Origin: Pseudomonadota bacterium
GTDB lineage: Bacteria > Pseudomonadota > Alphaproteobacteria > Rhizobiales > Xanthobacteraceae
Direction of reading: 5' to 3'
Length of the DNA: 32,747 nt
Assembly (NCBI GenBank): GCA_023435725.1
Contig: JAEYRD010000047.1
Coordinates: 1-32,747, forward strand
Shown here: positions 7,117 through 16,371 of the stretch, in pieces
Numbering within the stretch: the stretch's first letter is position 1
Layout: each line of letters opens with the position of its first letter
Position numbers and translations under genes: made by a program
The notes under the pieces: model-generated
Told to the model about the DNA's origin: nothing
Databases searched by the model: none
What the model saw: the letters and a program-made list of their open reading frames with translations, nothing else

Positions 7117-10100
7117 ATGTCGGTCCGCAAGAATTCTTCCCGTGCCCACCGTTCGTATCGCAATGCCAATCGCGGTGTGCAGGTCAGGCCGTCCGTGAGA
7201 CCGGCCATCGCCACACGCCGCACGCTGCTTGCCGGAACAAGCCTGCTGGCGCTGGTGCTGGGACTGCCGAGTGCGCACGCCATCTCGGTCGGGTCTGGCA
7301 CAAGCGCGACGACGAGCGCGACGACGATCGCGTCGGATGCCGCCCGGGCTGCCGCTCAGCAGGCGCAAGAGGCGGCGCGGAAAGCCCAGCAGTCGTTGTC
7401 GCGCGCAACGCAAGCGCTGCAATCGATGCAGGCCATCCAGGCCGCCGCGCGCGCGGCAGCGCAGGCGCGCCAGACTTCAACGACGCTGCCGGGTGTGGCC
7501 GTGCCAAACGGACTGACCCCGGGCGGACTGGTGCCGAATCCGGCTGCCGGATGGAGCGGGGCGAATGCGCCGACACAGAAGGTCGGCGCCAACGGAGCGA
7601 CCAGCGTCAACATTCAGCAGACCGCGCCGCAGGCGATCCTGAGCTGGCAGACGTTCAACGTCGGTTCCCAGACCACGGTCAACTTCAATCAGCAGGCGAG
7701 CAACTGGACCGCGCTGAACCGCGTCACCGGCAATCTTGGTCCCAGCCAGATCCTCGGCAACATCAACGCCATCGGCCAGGTGCTGGTGATCAACCAGAAC
7801 GGCATCATCTTCGGCGGCGGCAGCCAGGTCAATGTCGGCTCGCTGATCGCGTCAACCGCAAACATCACCGACAACCAGTTCCTCGCCAACGGCATTTATT
7901 CGACGCAGAGCGGCAGCAACTATCGGCCGAGCTTCACCGGGGCAGGGGGCAAGATCGTTGTCGAGGCCGGCGCGCTGATCAACACCAACGCACCAGCCTC
8001 GGTGACCTCGGGCGGCGGCACCGTGCTGTTGATGGGGACCGAGGTCGACAACGCAGGCACGATTACGACGCCAAAGGGCCAGGCGATGCTGGCGGCCGGC
8101 ACCGACTTCATCCTGCGGCCAGGCTTTGCCACCACCGGCAACGTGAACTCCACCACCCGCGGCAACGAGATCTCCGTCGGCAACTGGAACGGCAGCACCT
8201 TCACCCCGGGTGGCGGCACCGTCAACAATACCGGCCTGATCTTTGCCCAGCAGGGCGACATCACGCTCGCCGGTCATGCGATCACGCAGGGCGGCATCCT
8301 GCTCTCGACCACATCGGTGGACCAGCGCGGCACCATCCATTTGCTCAATTCCGCGAGTGACGCGACCGGCAGCGTCACACTCACCGGCGACAGCGTCGCT
8401 GCCATCCTGCCGGAGACGCCTGCCGCAGCGGCGCTGCTGGCGGGTATCGATCCGACGGCCACCGCGCTCAACTCGAAGCGAAATGGTTTGATCGCCTCGG
8501 CCGGGGTCAATAACCTCGCCACCGGTCAGTTCGACAATCTCTCCACTTTGGCCGACCGACCGGACCAGTCGCGCATCGAGATCGTCACCGGTGGCCTCGT
8601 CGACCTCCAGAACGGCTCGCTGACCATGGCCCAGGGCGGGCAGGTCGCAGTCAGCGCCGGCCAGCGCGTCTTCGCCGAGGCAGGTGCAACCGTCGACGTA
8701 TCAGGCGTGCAAAACGTCCCGCTGGCGATGTCGTCGAACGAAATCCAGGTCAACATCCAGGGCAATGAGCTGCGCGACTCGCCTGCCAACCGCGACAGCA
8801 CCAAGCTCTTCAACAGCAACGTCTGGATCGACGCCCGCGATCTGATCCTGGTGCCTGCCGGCACCGGCGGCTACGCCACCGACCGCTATTACACCCCTGG
8901 CGGTCTGCTCGAGGTCTCGGGCTATCTCAACACCACTGGCCACACCATCGGCGAGTGGACCGCGGTCGGCGGCACCATCACCCTGTCGGCGCCGCAGGTC
9001 GTCGCGCAACAGGGCTCGATGTTCAATGTCTCCGGCGGCTCGCTCCAGTATCAGGGCGGCTACCTTGCCCAGAGCACCGTGATGGGCAGCGACGGGCGCT
9101 ATTACAGCGTCAACACTGCGCCGAGCTACCTGACCTATGTGGCGGCGGTCGACGGCTTCGTGGTCAATCACGAACGCGCCGGAGTCGTCGAGGTCTATAC
9201 CCACGACCTCGGCGGCAACAAGAACGTGCGCTGGGAAGATGGCTACACGATCGGCCGTGACGCCGGCAAGCTGATCCTCTCCACCCCAACGTCCATCTTC
9301 GAAGGCAGCGTCGTCGCCGACGTCATCACCGGCACGCGGCAGACCAGCGCCCGTCCATCCAACGTCACGGACGGCTACAAGCTCACCCAGAACACCGCGC
9401 CGCTCGCCGGCACGCTCGCGCTCGGACAGTATAATGGCTACGGCCTGGCCGGCGGCTACAACACCGACGTGAAATTCGGATCGGTCGCGTCGATCACCAA
9501 TGGCCTCACCGCAACCGGCGTCCTGCCGTCCGACCGCGTCAATACGGCCTGGTTTGACGCCTACTCGGTCGACAGTTTCAACCTCGGTGGCCTCAACATC
9601 GCAACCGGCAACAAGATCGCCGTCGAGGCGCCGCTGCAATTCGCGCCCGGTGCGCAAGTCAAGCTCGTTGCTCCGACTGTCGACATCGCTGCCGATATCA
9701 TCGCGCATTCCGGCAGTGTCACCGTCAGCAACTTCCTGCAGTCGGATCAGATCGGTTCAACCTCATTCTCACTGACCACCTCAGCGGGCACGTCGCAATT
9801 GACGCTGGAAGCGGGCGTCACCATCGATACAAGCGGCCTGTGGGTCAACGCGCTGACGGAGCCTGATAGTCAATCAAACCTTGCCTTCCTGAACGGCGGC
9901 AATGTGACCATCAATTCCACCCAGAACGTGACGCTCACGGCGGGCAGCACGGTCGATGTCTCCTCGGGCGGCGCCATCCTTGCCAACGGCAAGACGCAAG
10001 GCGGCAAGGGCGGCAATGTCACGATCCTGGCCGGGACGCCCGATTCGAGCAGCGTTCTGACAGCGCCTGCGACGCTGGTCCTCGACGGCACGATCCGCGC

Positions 10101-13100
10101 CTGGGGCGTCACCGGCGGCGGAATGCTGACGGTCTCCTCACCGGGCAACCTTCTTATCGGCAGCGACGCGTCGTTGTCTGGTGGCGTGCTGAATGCTGGT
10201 ACGCCGGCACCGGTCGCTCTGACTTTGAAGCAGGACCTGGTTGTGCCGGCCGGCCAACCGCTGCCCTACGCGCAAATGAACACCCTTACCTCATTGGCCG
10301 CCGGCGAACCGGCGCCGGTCGATCTGCCGCTCGGGACCGTGACAAATCTGTTCGTTCCCGTCGACTGGACCGTGCCTCCGGGCATGGGTGTCTGGGTTGG
10401 GTCAAGTCGCTATGAGCAAGGGGGGAATCCCGTCGTCCCAGCTGGATCTGTTATTACGTCCACCTACGGCCAGATCAAAGCCGGAACGGTGATTGACGCC
10501 AGCATATTCCCGAACGGTTTCCCGATCGTTCCGTATCAACTCACCTACGCGGCGGGGGCGGTCCGATCGGTGCCGACGATCTATCTGGCCGGAAGCACGG
10601 TCCCGGCGGGAGCTGTTTTGCCGGAGGCCGTGGCGGTGGCGCCGGCGCCTGTGCTCGGCTCGTCCTTCTTCAGTGCGGGCTTTTCCAACTACGACATCAA
10701 TGCCGGATTGGGCCTGCTGGTGACGCCTGGCACCAGCATCGCGGCGACTGTGCCGGTGTATCAATTCACCGCCGGCAGCTATGCGGCGCCGACAGGCAGC
10801 GATCCGTCCACGGCGATGTCTTTGTGGACGCCCCCGCTGTTCATCGAAAACCCGATGAACGCGACCCTGGCGCAACGGTCCGGTGCAAGCTTGACGCTGC
10901 ATTCGGTGGCGAAGTCGGGGAACGGACTCATTGCCGGTGGCGGCTCCATCGTGATCGGCGACAACGCATCGCTCACGGTGGATCCCGGCCGCAGCATCAA
11001 GCTCGATGCGTTCGGTCAGATCACCGTCAGCGGCGGCCTCACCGCGCATGGCGGCAGCATCATCCTGGCCAATGATGCCGACGGCAACACGGACGCGGCA
11101 CGCAATTTCGATGCGGCGGGCAACGTCCGCGGCGTGTCGATCTGGATCGGCGCCAAGGCCAAGCTCGACGTCTCCGGTACGGCCTATGGCGCGTCCGACT
11201 CGGCCGGGCGCTCTTACGGGCAGGCAACTGACGGCGGCGCGATCACCGTCAACGGTGGCGGCGCCTTCGTGATCATCCGTCCGGGCGCCGAACTCGATGC
11301 CGACGGGACGCAGGTCGCGATTGATCTCGCGGCCCGCGGCAACGCGCAGACACCCCTTGCGCTCGCCAGCAACGGTGGCTCCATCACGCTGTCCTCGCAG
11401 GCCGGCCTATACCTCGACGGCGACATGCATGCGTTCGCCGGCGGCCCGGGGGCCGCGGGCGGCAACCTGTCGATTTCGCTGTTCACGCCCTCTTACTATG
11501 ATCCTGATCGCGTCTTGCCGCAGAGCGCTTTCGCGCCGAGCACGATGGTCGTGACGCAGGCCTATCAACCGTCGTTGCTGCCGGACGACATCGTGCCCGG
11601 CACCGGTGCATCGTCGCTGCACTTCGGGGAGGCCGCGTTCAGCGCCGAGAGGATCAAGGCTGGCGGGTTCGACAACCTGACGCTGAGCTCCGGCGATTAC
11701 ATGCAGTTCTCCGGCGATGTGTCACTGGCACTCGGCCGCAGCCTGACCCTGACCGCGGCGGCTTTCTCGTCCGGGGCTCCGGTGCCTGGGCCGGTCGATT
11801 CCTCCACGCCAGCGACAACCAATCAAGTGCGGGTGTCTGCGCCCTATATCCTGTTCAGCGAACCCACGTCGGTTGTCCCGGATGGGTCCAGAAGCGGCAC
11901 CATCCGTAATCCTGGCGCGGATGCGATGCCGACCGCCGCCACCTTTGAGGCGAATGCCAGCCAGATCGACATCCAGGGGCTGATCCTCTTCTCGGCGCGG
12001 GCGCCGAACGACATGCATGCGCCTGGCTTTATGACGACCAAGCTGGTCAGTCACGGCGACATCCGCTTTCTGCCGATGGCCGGAGTGACGATTGGGCAGC
12101 TTGCTACGAGCTGGAACCTCGACCTCGTCGCCGCCCAGATCTACCCGGCCACCGGCGTTTCTGCGACCATTATCGCCGGTCAAAACAACTACGGATACAC
12201 AGCGGATCAGACTCCGACTCTGACCATCGGCCGCAGCACCAGCAGCATTCCCGACGCGCCGCTGTCGGCGTCCGGCAGCCTCGCATTCCAGGCGCCGATC
12301 GTCGAGCAGGGCGGCATTGTCCGCGCGCCATTCGGAACGCTGGCGTTCGGCACGGGTTACCCGATATTCACATCGCGCGTCGACCTGCTGCCCGGCAGCC
12401 TGACCTCGGTCTCGATGGCGGGCCTGACTATTCCTTATGGCGGCACCGTCGACGGGGTCACCTACAATTACGCCGGTTCGAGTGTCATAGGGAAAGGGCT
12501 GACAAACGTCGATGGCTTCGGCCGAGTGCAGTCCGGCATCACGTTGGACGCGCAATCGACGAATGTCGCGAGCGGTGCGATCCTGGACTTGTCCGGCGGC
12601 GGCACGCTCAGTGGTGCGGGCTTCATCTCCGGACGCGGCGGCTCGGTCAACGTGCTCAACACCCCGCTCGTCAATGCCAATCCGTCCGCCCCGCTCAGCA
12701 AGGCCAGCGACAAGGTCTACGCCATCCTGCCCGGCTATGCGTCAAGCTACGCGCCGGTCGCACCCGAGAACGGCGCGGGCGATCCCGCCATCGGCCAGCA
12801 GGTCACTATTCCGGCCGGCGTGCCGGGTTTGCCGGCCGGCACCTACACCTTGCTGCCGTCGAACTATGCGCTCCTGCCCGGCGCGTACCGCGTCGAGCTT
12901 GGGGGCAGCAGCACCACCCCGATCACGAGCCCGATCGCGGTGGGCAACGGCACCTACGCCGCCTCGGTTACGACCGGCATCGCCAACACCGCGATCCGCG
13001 GCAGCCTGCCGGTGACTGCGCTGATCACATCGGGCACGGCGGTTCGCAATTATTCGCAATATAACGAACAGGGCTACGCCGACTTCCTGATCGCGAAAGT

Positions 13101-16100
13101 GACGCAGTTCGGCGGGGTGCGCCCGCTGCTGCCGGCCGACGGCAAGGCGTTGATGGTGCAGTTCGAGGCGCCGACATCCGCGACGACAGGCTCGGCACTG
13201 ACATTCGACGGCACGGCGTTGTTCCAGGGCGCGCAGGGCGGCGTCGCAGGACAGGCGGTCGTGCAGGGTATCGGCGAGATCTATGCCGATGCCCCGGCGG
13301 ATGGACTGATCTCGGTCCGCGCCGCCGACCTGAACGCGATTGCCGCGCCACGGCTCCTGCTCAATGGCTACGAGTTTATCGCCAACAACACGATCACGTT
13401 CAACGGCGGCGGCAATCTCGTCATCCGCGACGGCGTGACGCTCACGGCCGCCGAATTGTTCCTGGTGGGCACCGTCACCGTTGGAAACAACGTCACGCTG
13501 ACGACGGTGGGGCGGGGAGCTGCGCCGTTCGACACCAACTCCACCGGTCTCAGCTATGACGCTCACGGCTTTGCCGTGCTGGCATTGTCCAACGGCAATC
13601 TCGAGTTCCTCGGTTCTGGTGGTGGCGGAGCCATCACCGTCGGCGCCAACTCGCAGCTTTATTCGGAAGGAACGCTGGCGTTCGCCACCAGCGGCGCATC
13701 GACGATCGATCCATCGGCGCATTTCGGCTCGCGCAACATCGCGCTCGCGGTCGGCGCCATCAATGTCGGCGACAGCGTCAGCATCGCCGCGGCCGGCGCG
13801 CCCGACGGGTTGTTGTTCGACCAGGCGCTGCTCAACACGCTGCTCAAAGGCGATCCGCTGCACGGTGCCCCGGCGCTGGAAAGGATCACGCTGAGCGCCG
13901 GCAATTCGATCAACCTTTTCGGCAGCGCCGGGATCGACGCCACCGGCAGCGGCGTCGATCTGGTCCTCAACACCCCGGCGATCTACGGCTACGGCACATC
14001 CGGCGATCGCGCCACGATCGCCGCCAACAAGATTACCTGGAACGGGATCGCCGGCGCGACGCCTCCCGCCATCGCCGCGGGCGGACCGGGCACCGGAACC
14101 GGCACGTTCAATCTCTTCGCCGACGAGATCGACCTCGGCCGTTTCGCCTCGCTCGACACGTCGACGGCGAGCCGCGCGATTTATGGCTTCAACAACGTCA
14201 ACATGATTGGCAGCTCCAAGATCGTCTCGGCGGGCAACAGCAAACTGTTCGTCTATCAGTCACCGAGTTCAGATCCTGCCGCCGTATTCGGGCAGAGCGG
14301 GACCGGCGGGAACCTGACATTGACGACGCCACTTCTGACCGGGCTGCAGAAATCGGTCATGGCCTATGTCGCAGGCGGCGCGCTCAACGTCGTTGCGCCC
14401 ACAGGTGTTGCGCCGAGCGCGGCGAAGAGCACGGTGTCGGGCGCCGAGATCGATCTGACCGGCGACAGCGTCGCCATCGGCAGCACGATCCTGCTGCCGA
14501 GCGGCAAGCTCGTGGTCGACGCGACCAACGATATCGCTCTCAATGCCGGCAGCCGCATCGATCTCAGCGGCCAGCCGTCTCAGATCCAGAAGGCGACGGT
14601 CTATGGGTTTGGCGGCACGGCGATCCTCAACAGCGCGCAGGGCGGCCTGACGCAGGCCGCGGGTTCGACAATCGACGTTTCTGCCACCCGCGCCGATGCC
14701 GGGTCGGTCAGCATCAGCGCGGTCAATGGACCGGTCGCGCTCCACGGCATGCTGAACGGCGCGGCGACAGGGGGAGCCACCAGCGGCGGCTTCAGCGTCA
14801 AAACCGCTACGCTCTCCAATGCCGACTTCGCCGCGCTCAACGCGCTTCTGACCCAGGGCGGCTTCTTCGATACCCGCAGCTTCGACGTCCGCACCGGCGA
14901 TCTCGTCATCGGCGACGGCGTGAAAGCCCGCAACGTTGCGGTCTCGGTCGATGGCGGCAGCCTGACCGTCGCCGGCACCATCGATGCCTCCGGCGCGGCG
15001 CCCGGCACCATCAGGCTCTCGGCCGGCAATGGGTTGACGCTGGCCTCGAACGCGGTGCTCGATGCCCACGGCACGGTGTTGCAGGTCGACAGCTACGGAC
15101 ACGCGATCGAGGCGAAGAACCGCGGCCATATCGAGCTGACCGCTTCCGGCGGCACGCTGACGCTGTCTCCTGGCGCCACTCTCGATCTCACCACGCCGAA
15201 TGGAGTGGCCTATGGCGACGTCCAACTGAACGCGCAGCGTACCGGCGAGACCTCGGGCGACATCGCCATCGACGCCGCCGGTCCGCTCACCATCAAGGGC
15301 GCCTACAGCATCGCGCTCAATGCGTTCTGGACCTATGACTTGCCGGGCGGCAGCACCATCACGCAGGCGACGCTCGATGGCTACGACACCGCGAGCACGT
15401 CCTTCATCAATGCCGCGCTGGCGAACGGCGCGCTGCAAGGCAGGGTCGCAGGCCTGTCGGCCTATGGCGGCGCCTACCACCTGCGGCCGGGCGTCCAGAT
15501 CACATCGAGCGGCGACCTGTCGACCTCCGGCGACGTCGACCTCGCCAAATATCGCTACGGGGCGAACGCCGATCGTGATCCGAACTCCGCCACTTACGGC
15601 GCGGGCGAGCCGATGGCGCTGGTGGTCCGCGCTAGCGGAGGCCTAACCATCAACGGAAGCATCTCCGACGGGTTCGGGTCGCTGCCTGGAACACCGCCGA
15701 CTTATTCCACTATCGACATCACCAATAGCCCGCTTTTTAACACCGGTCCTGATTGGTGTGGACCCTACAGTTGCTGGGCTGACACAGCCCAGAACGTAAC
15801 TATTCTGACGGCATGGACCATTCCTAACGATGATTATTTCAACAATTGGTGGGGCCCCCTAAAGGGCGTCGATGGGCAATTGTACAGGCCCGGAGATACG
15901 ATCCCGGCTGGAACGGAACTGGATGGCCGTTGGGGGGTCGCATTTGAAGGATCTCCGCCGCCCGTTGTGGCGATTATGACATCACCCGGGGTTCCGGGGG
16001 CGTCCGGGACATCGGCGACAGCCCCGATGCTTGCGCCCGGCTCGCTCTCCACGTCCATCCGCTTCGTGGCAGGCGCCGATGTCATCGCCGCCGATCAGCG

Positions 16101-16371
16101 CCTGCTGCAGACCACGCAGGCGCTCGCCGGTCGCGGCAATCTCACGCTGAACGATCCCGCCTACAATGCATCGCTGAACGGCACATTCTTCAGCGTGCTC
16201 CGCACCGGCACCGGCAGTCTCGATCTGCTGGCGGGCGGCAGCTTCAGCGAGGCCACGCCTTACGGCGTCTACACCGCCGGCACGCAATCGTCGCCGATCC
16301 TGTCGTCCAGCGGCACAAATCCCTATGACGTGGCCGGCGCCGCGGGCCGCGGCAGCTCGCACGCCTGGTAG
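7117..16371 (+). CDS. Filamentous-haemagglutinin-like giant adhesin, N-terminal 3084 residues, ending at an in-frame amber codon
   Basis: A giant exported protein. An extended, Arg-rich signal region ends at PSAHA (residue 55). Next come an Ala/Gln-rich helical stretch (about 70-120) and a TPS/haemagglutination domain (about 135-400, with SWQTFNVG, VNFNQQASNWTALNRVTG and INQNGIIFGGG; the family NPNGI motif reads NQNGI here). About 2650 residues of repetitive Gly/Ser/Thr/Asn/Asp-rich sequence follow, typical of a right-handed beta-helix. FHA-type proteins mediate attachment to host or abiotic surfaces. AGAGGA lies 6 bases before the ATG at 7117. The TAG at 16369-16371 (codon 3085) interrupts the frame, which stays open to 19128, so this is probably a truncated gene or a nonsense allele. 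No TpsB transporter is in the window. A Cys pair (C2881, C2886) and VPAG-motif insertions interrupt the beta-helix pattern. Confidence 0.93.
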   Translation: MSVRKNSSRAHRSYRNANRGVQVRPSVRPAIATRRTLLAGTSLLALVLGLPSAHAISVGSGTSATTSATTIASDAARAAAQQAQEAARKAQQSLSRATQALQSMQAIQAAARAAAQARQTSTTLPGVAVPNGLTPGGLVPNPAAGWSGANAPTQKVGANGATSVNIQQTAPQAILSWQTFNVGSQTTVNFNQQASNWTALNRVTGNLGPSQILGNINAIGQVLVINQNGIIFGGGSQVNVGSLIASTANITDNQFLANGIYSTQSGSNYRPSFTGAGGKIVVEAGALINTNAPASVTSGGGTVLLMGTEVDNAGTITTPKGQAMLAAGTDFILRPGFATTGNVNSTTRGNEISVGNWNGSTFTPGGGTVNNTGLIFAQQGDITLAGHAITQGGILLSTTSVDQRGTIHLLNSASDATGSVTLTGDSVAAILPETPAAAALLAGIDPTATALNSKRNGLIASAGVNNLATGQFDNLSTLADRPDQSRIEIVTGGLVDLQNGSLTMAQGGQVAVSAGQRVFAEAGATVDVSGVQNVPLAMSSNEIQVNIQGNELRDSPANRDSTKLFNSNVWIDARDLILVPAGTGGYATDRYYTPGGLLEVSGYLNTTGHTIGEWTAVGGTITLSAPQVVAQQGSMFNVSGGSLQYQGGYLAQSTVMGSDGRYYSVNTAPSYLTYVAAVDGFVVNHERAGVVEVYTHDLGGNKNVRWEDGYTIGRDAGKLILSTPTSIFEGSVVADVITGTRQTSARPSNVTDGYKLTQNTAPLAGTLALGQYNGYGLAGGYNTDVKFGSVASITNGLTATGVLPSDRVNTAWFDAYSVDSFNLGGLNIATGNKIAVEAPLQFAPGAQVKLVAPTVDIAADIIAHSGSVTVSNFLQSDQIGSTSFSLTTSAGTSQLTLEAGVTIDTSGLWVNALTEPDSQSNLAFLNGGNVTINSTQNVTLTAGSTVDVSSGGAILANGKTQGGKGGNVTILAGTPDSSSVLTAPATLVLDGTIRAWGVTGGGMLTVSSPGNLLIGSDASLSGGVLNAGTPAPVALTLKQDLVVPAGQPLPYAQMNTLTSLAAGEPAPVDLPLGTVTNLFVPVDWTVPPGMGVWVGSSRYEQGGNPVVPAGSVITSTYGQIKAGTVIDASIFPNGFPIVPYQLTYAAGAVRSVPTIYLAGSTVPAGAVLPEAVAVAPAPVLGSSFFSAGFSNYDINAGLGLLVTPGTSIAATVPVYQFTAGSYAAPTGSDPSTAMSLWTPPLFIENPMNATLAQRSGASLTLHSVAKSGNGLIAGGGSIVIGDNASLTVDPGRSIKLDAFGQITVSGGLTAHGGSIILANDADGNTDAARNFDAAGNVRGVSIWIGAKAKLDVSGTAYGASDSAGRSYGQATDGGAITVNGGGAFVIIRPGAELDADGTQVAIDLAARGNAQTPLALASNGGSITLSSQAGLYLDGDMHAFAGGPGAAGGNLSISLFTPSYYDPDRVLPQSAFAPSTMVVTQAYQPSLLPDDIVPGTGASSLHFGEAAFSAERIKAGGFDNLTLSSGDYMQFSGDVSLALGRSLTLTAAAFSSGAPVPGPVDSSTPATTNQVRVSAPYILFSEPTSVVPDGSRSGTIRNPGADAMPTAATFEANASQIDIQGLILFSARAPNDMHAPGFMTTKLVSHGDIRFLPMAGVTIGQLATSWNLDLVAAQIYPATGVSATIIAGQNNYGYTADQTPTLTIGRSTSSIPDAPLSASGSLAFQAPIVEQGGIVRAPFGTLAFGTGYPIFTSRVDLLPGSLTSVSMAGLTIPYGGTVDGVTYNYAGSSVIGKGLTNVDGFGRVQSGITLDAQSTNVASGAILDLSGGGTLSGAGFISGRGGSVNVLNTPLVNANPSAPLSKASDKVYAILPGYASSYAPVAPENGAGDPAIGQQVTIPAGVPGLPAGTYTLLPSNYALLPGAYRVELGGSSTTPITSPIAVGNGTYAASVTTGIANTAIRGSLPVTALITSGTAVRNYSQYNEQGYADFLIAKVTQFGGVRPLLPADGKALMVQFEAPTSATTGSALTFDGTALFQGAQGGVAGQAVVQGIGEIYADAPADGLISVRAADLNAIAAPRLLLNGYEFIANNTITFNGGGNLVIRDGVTLTAAELFLVGTVTVGNNVTLTTVGRGAAPFDTNSTGLSYDAHGFAVLALSNGNLEFLGSGGGGAITVGANSQLYSEGTLAFATSGASTIDPSAHFGSRNIALAVGAINVGDSVSIAAAGAPDGLLFDQALLNTLLKGDPLHGAPALERITLSAGNSINLFGSAGIDATGSGVDLVLNTPAIYGYGTSGDRATIAANKITWNGIAGATPPAIAAGGPGTGTGTFNLFADEIDLGRFASLDTSTASRAIYGFNNVNMIGSSKIVSAGNSKLFVYQSPSSDPAAVFGQSGTGGNLTLTTPLLTGLQKSVMAYVAGGALNVVAPTGVAPSAAKSTVSGAEIDLTGDSVAIGSTILLPSGKLVVDATNDIALNAGSRIDLSGQPSQIQKATVYGFGGTAILNSAQGGLTQAAGSTIDVSATRADAGSVSISAVNGPVALHGMLNGAATGGATSGGFSVKTATLSNADFAALNALLTQGGFFDTRSFDVRTGDLVIGDGVKARNVAVSVDGGSLTVAGTIDASGAAPGTIRLSAGNGLTLASNAVLDAHGTVLQVDSYGHAIEAKNRGHIELTASGGTLTLSPGATLDLTTPNGVAYGDVQLNAQRTGETSGDIAIDAAGPLTIKGAYSIALNAFWTYDLPGGSTITQATLDGYDTASTSFINAALANGALQGRVAGLSAYGGAYHLRPGVQITSSGDLSTSGDVDLAKYRYGANADRDPNSATYGAGEPMALVVRASGGLTINGSISDGFGSLPGTPPTYSTIDITNSPLFNTGPDWCGPYSCWADTAQNVTILTAWTIPNDDYFNNWWGPLKGVDGQLYRPGDTIPAGTELDGRWGVAFEGSPPPVVAIMTSPGVPGASGTSATAPMLAPGSLSTSIRFVAGADVIAADQRLLQTTQALAGRGNLTLNDPAYNASLNGTFFSVLRTGTGSLDLLAGGSFSEATPYGVYTAGTQSSPILSSSGTNPYDVAGAAGRGSSHAW
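16369..16371 (+). other. In-frame TAG splitting the giant adhesin frame
   Basis: The codon lies between ...SSHAW and PEHGGDVLLSAQQDV. Both sides read as the same repetitive FHA-type protein in the same frame with no insertion or deletion, and no stop appears in the next 2757 bases. One base change from a sense codon (for example TAC, CAG or TTG) would explain it. A true nonsense mutation, a sequencing error or amber readthrough cannot be separated from sequence alone. Confidence 0.9.

Noticed and set aside
12742..13863. Long minus-strand open frame inside the adhesin gene (similar ones at 8701-9708 and 14269-15480)
   Set aside because: Arg/His/Gly/Asp-heavy peptide with no recognisable domain; an antisense shadow of high-GC coding sequence.
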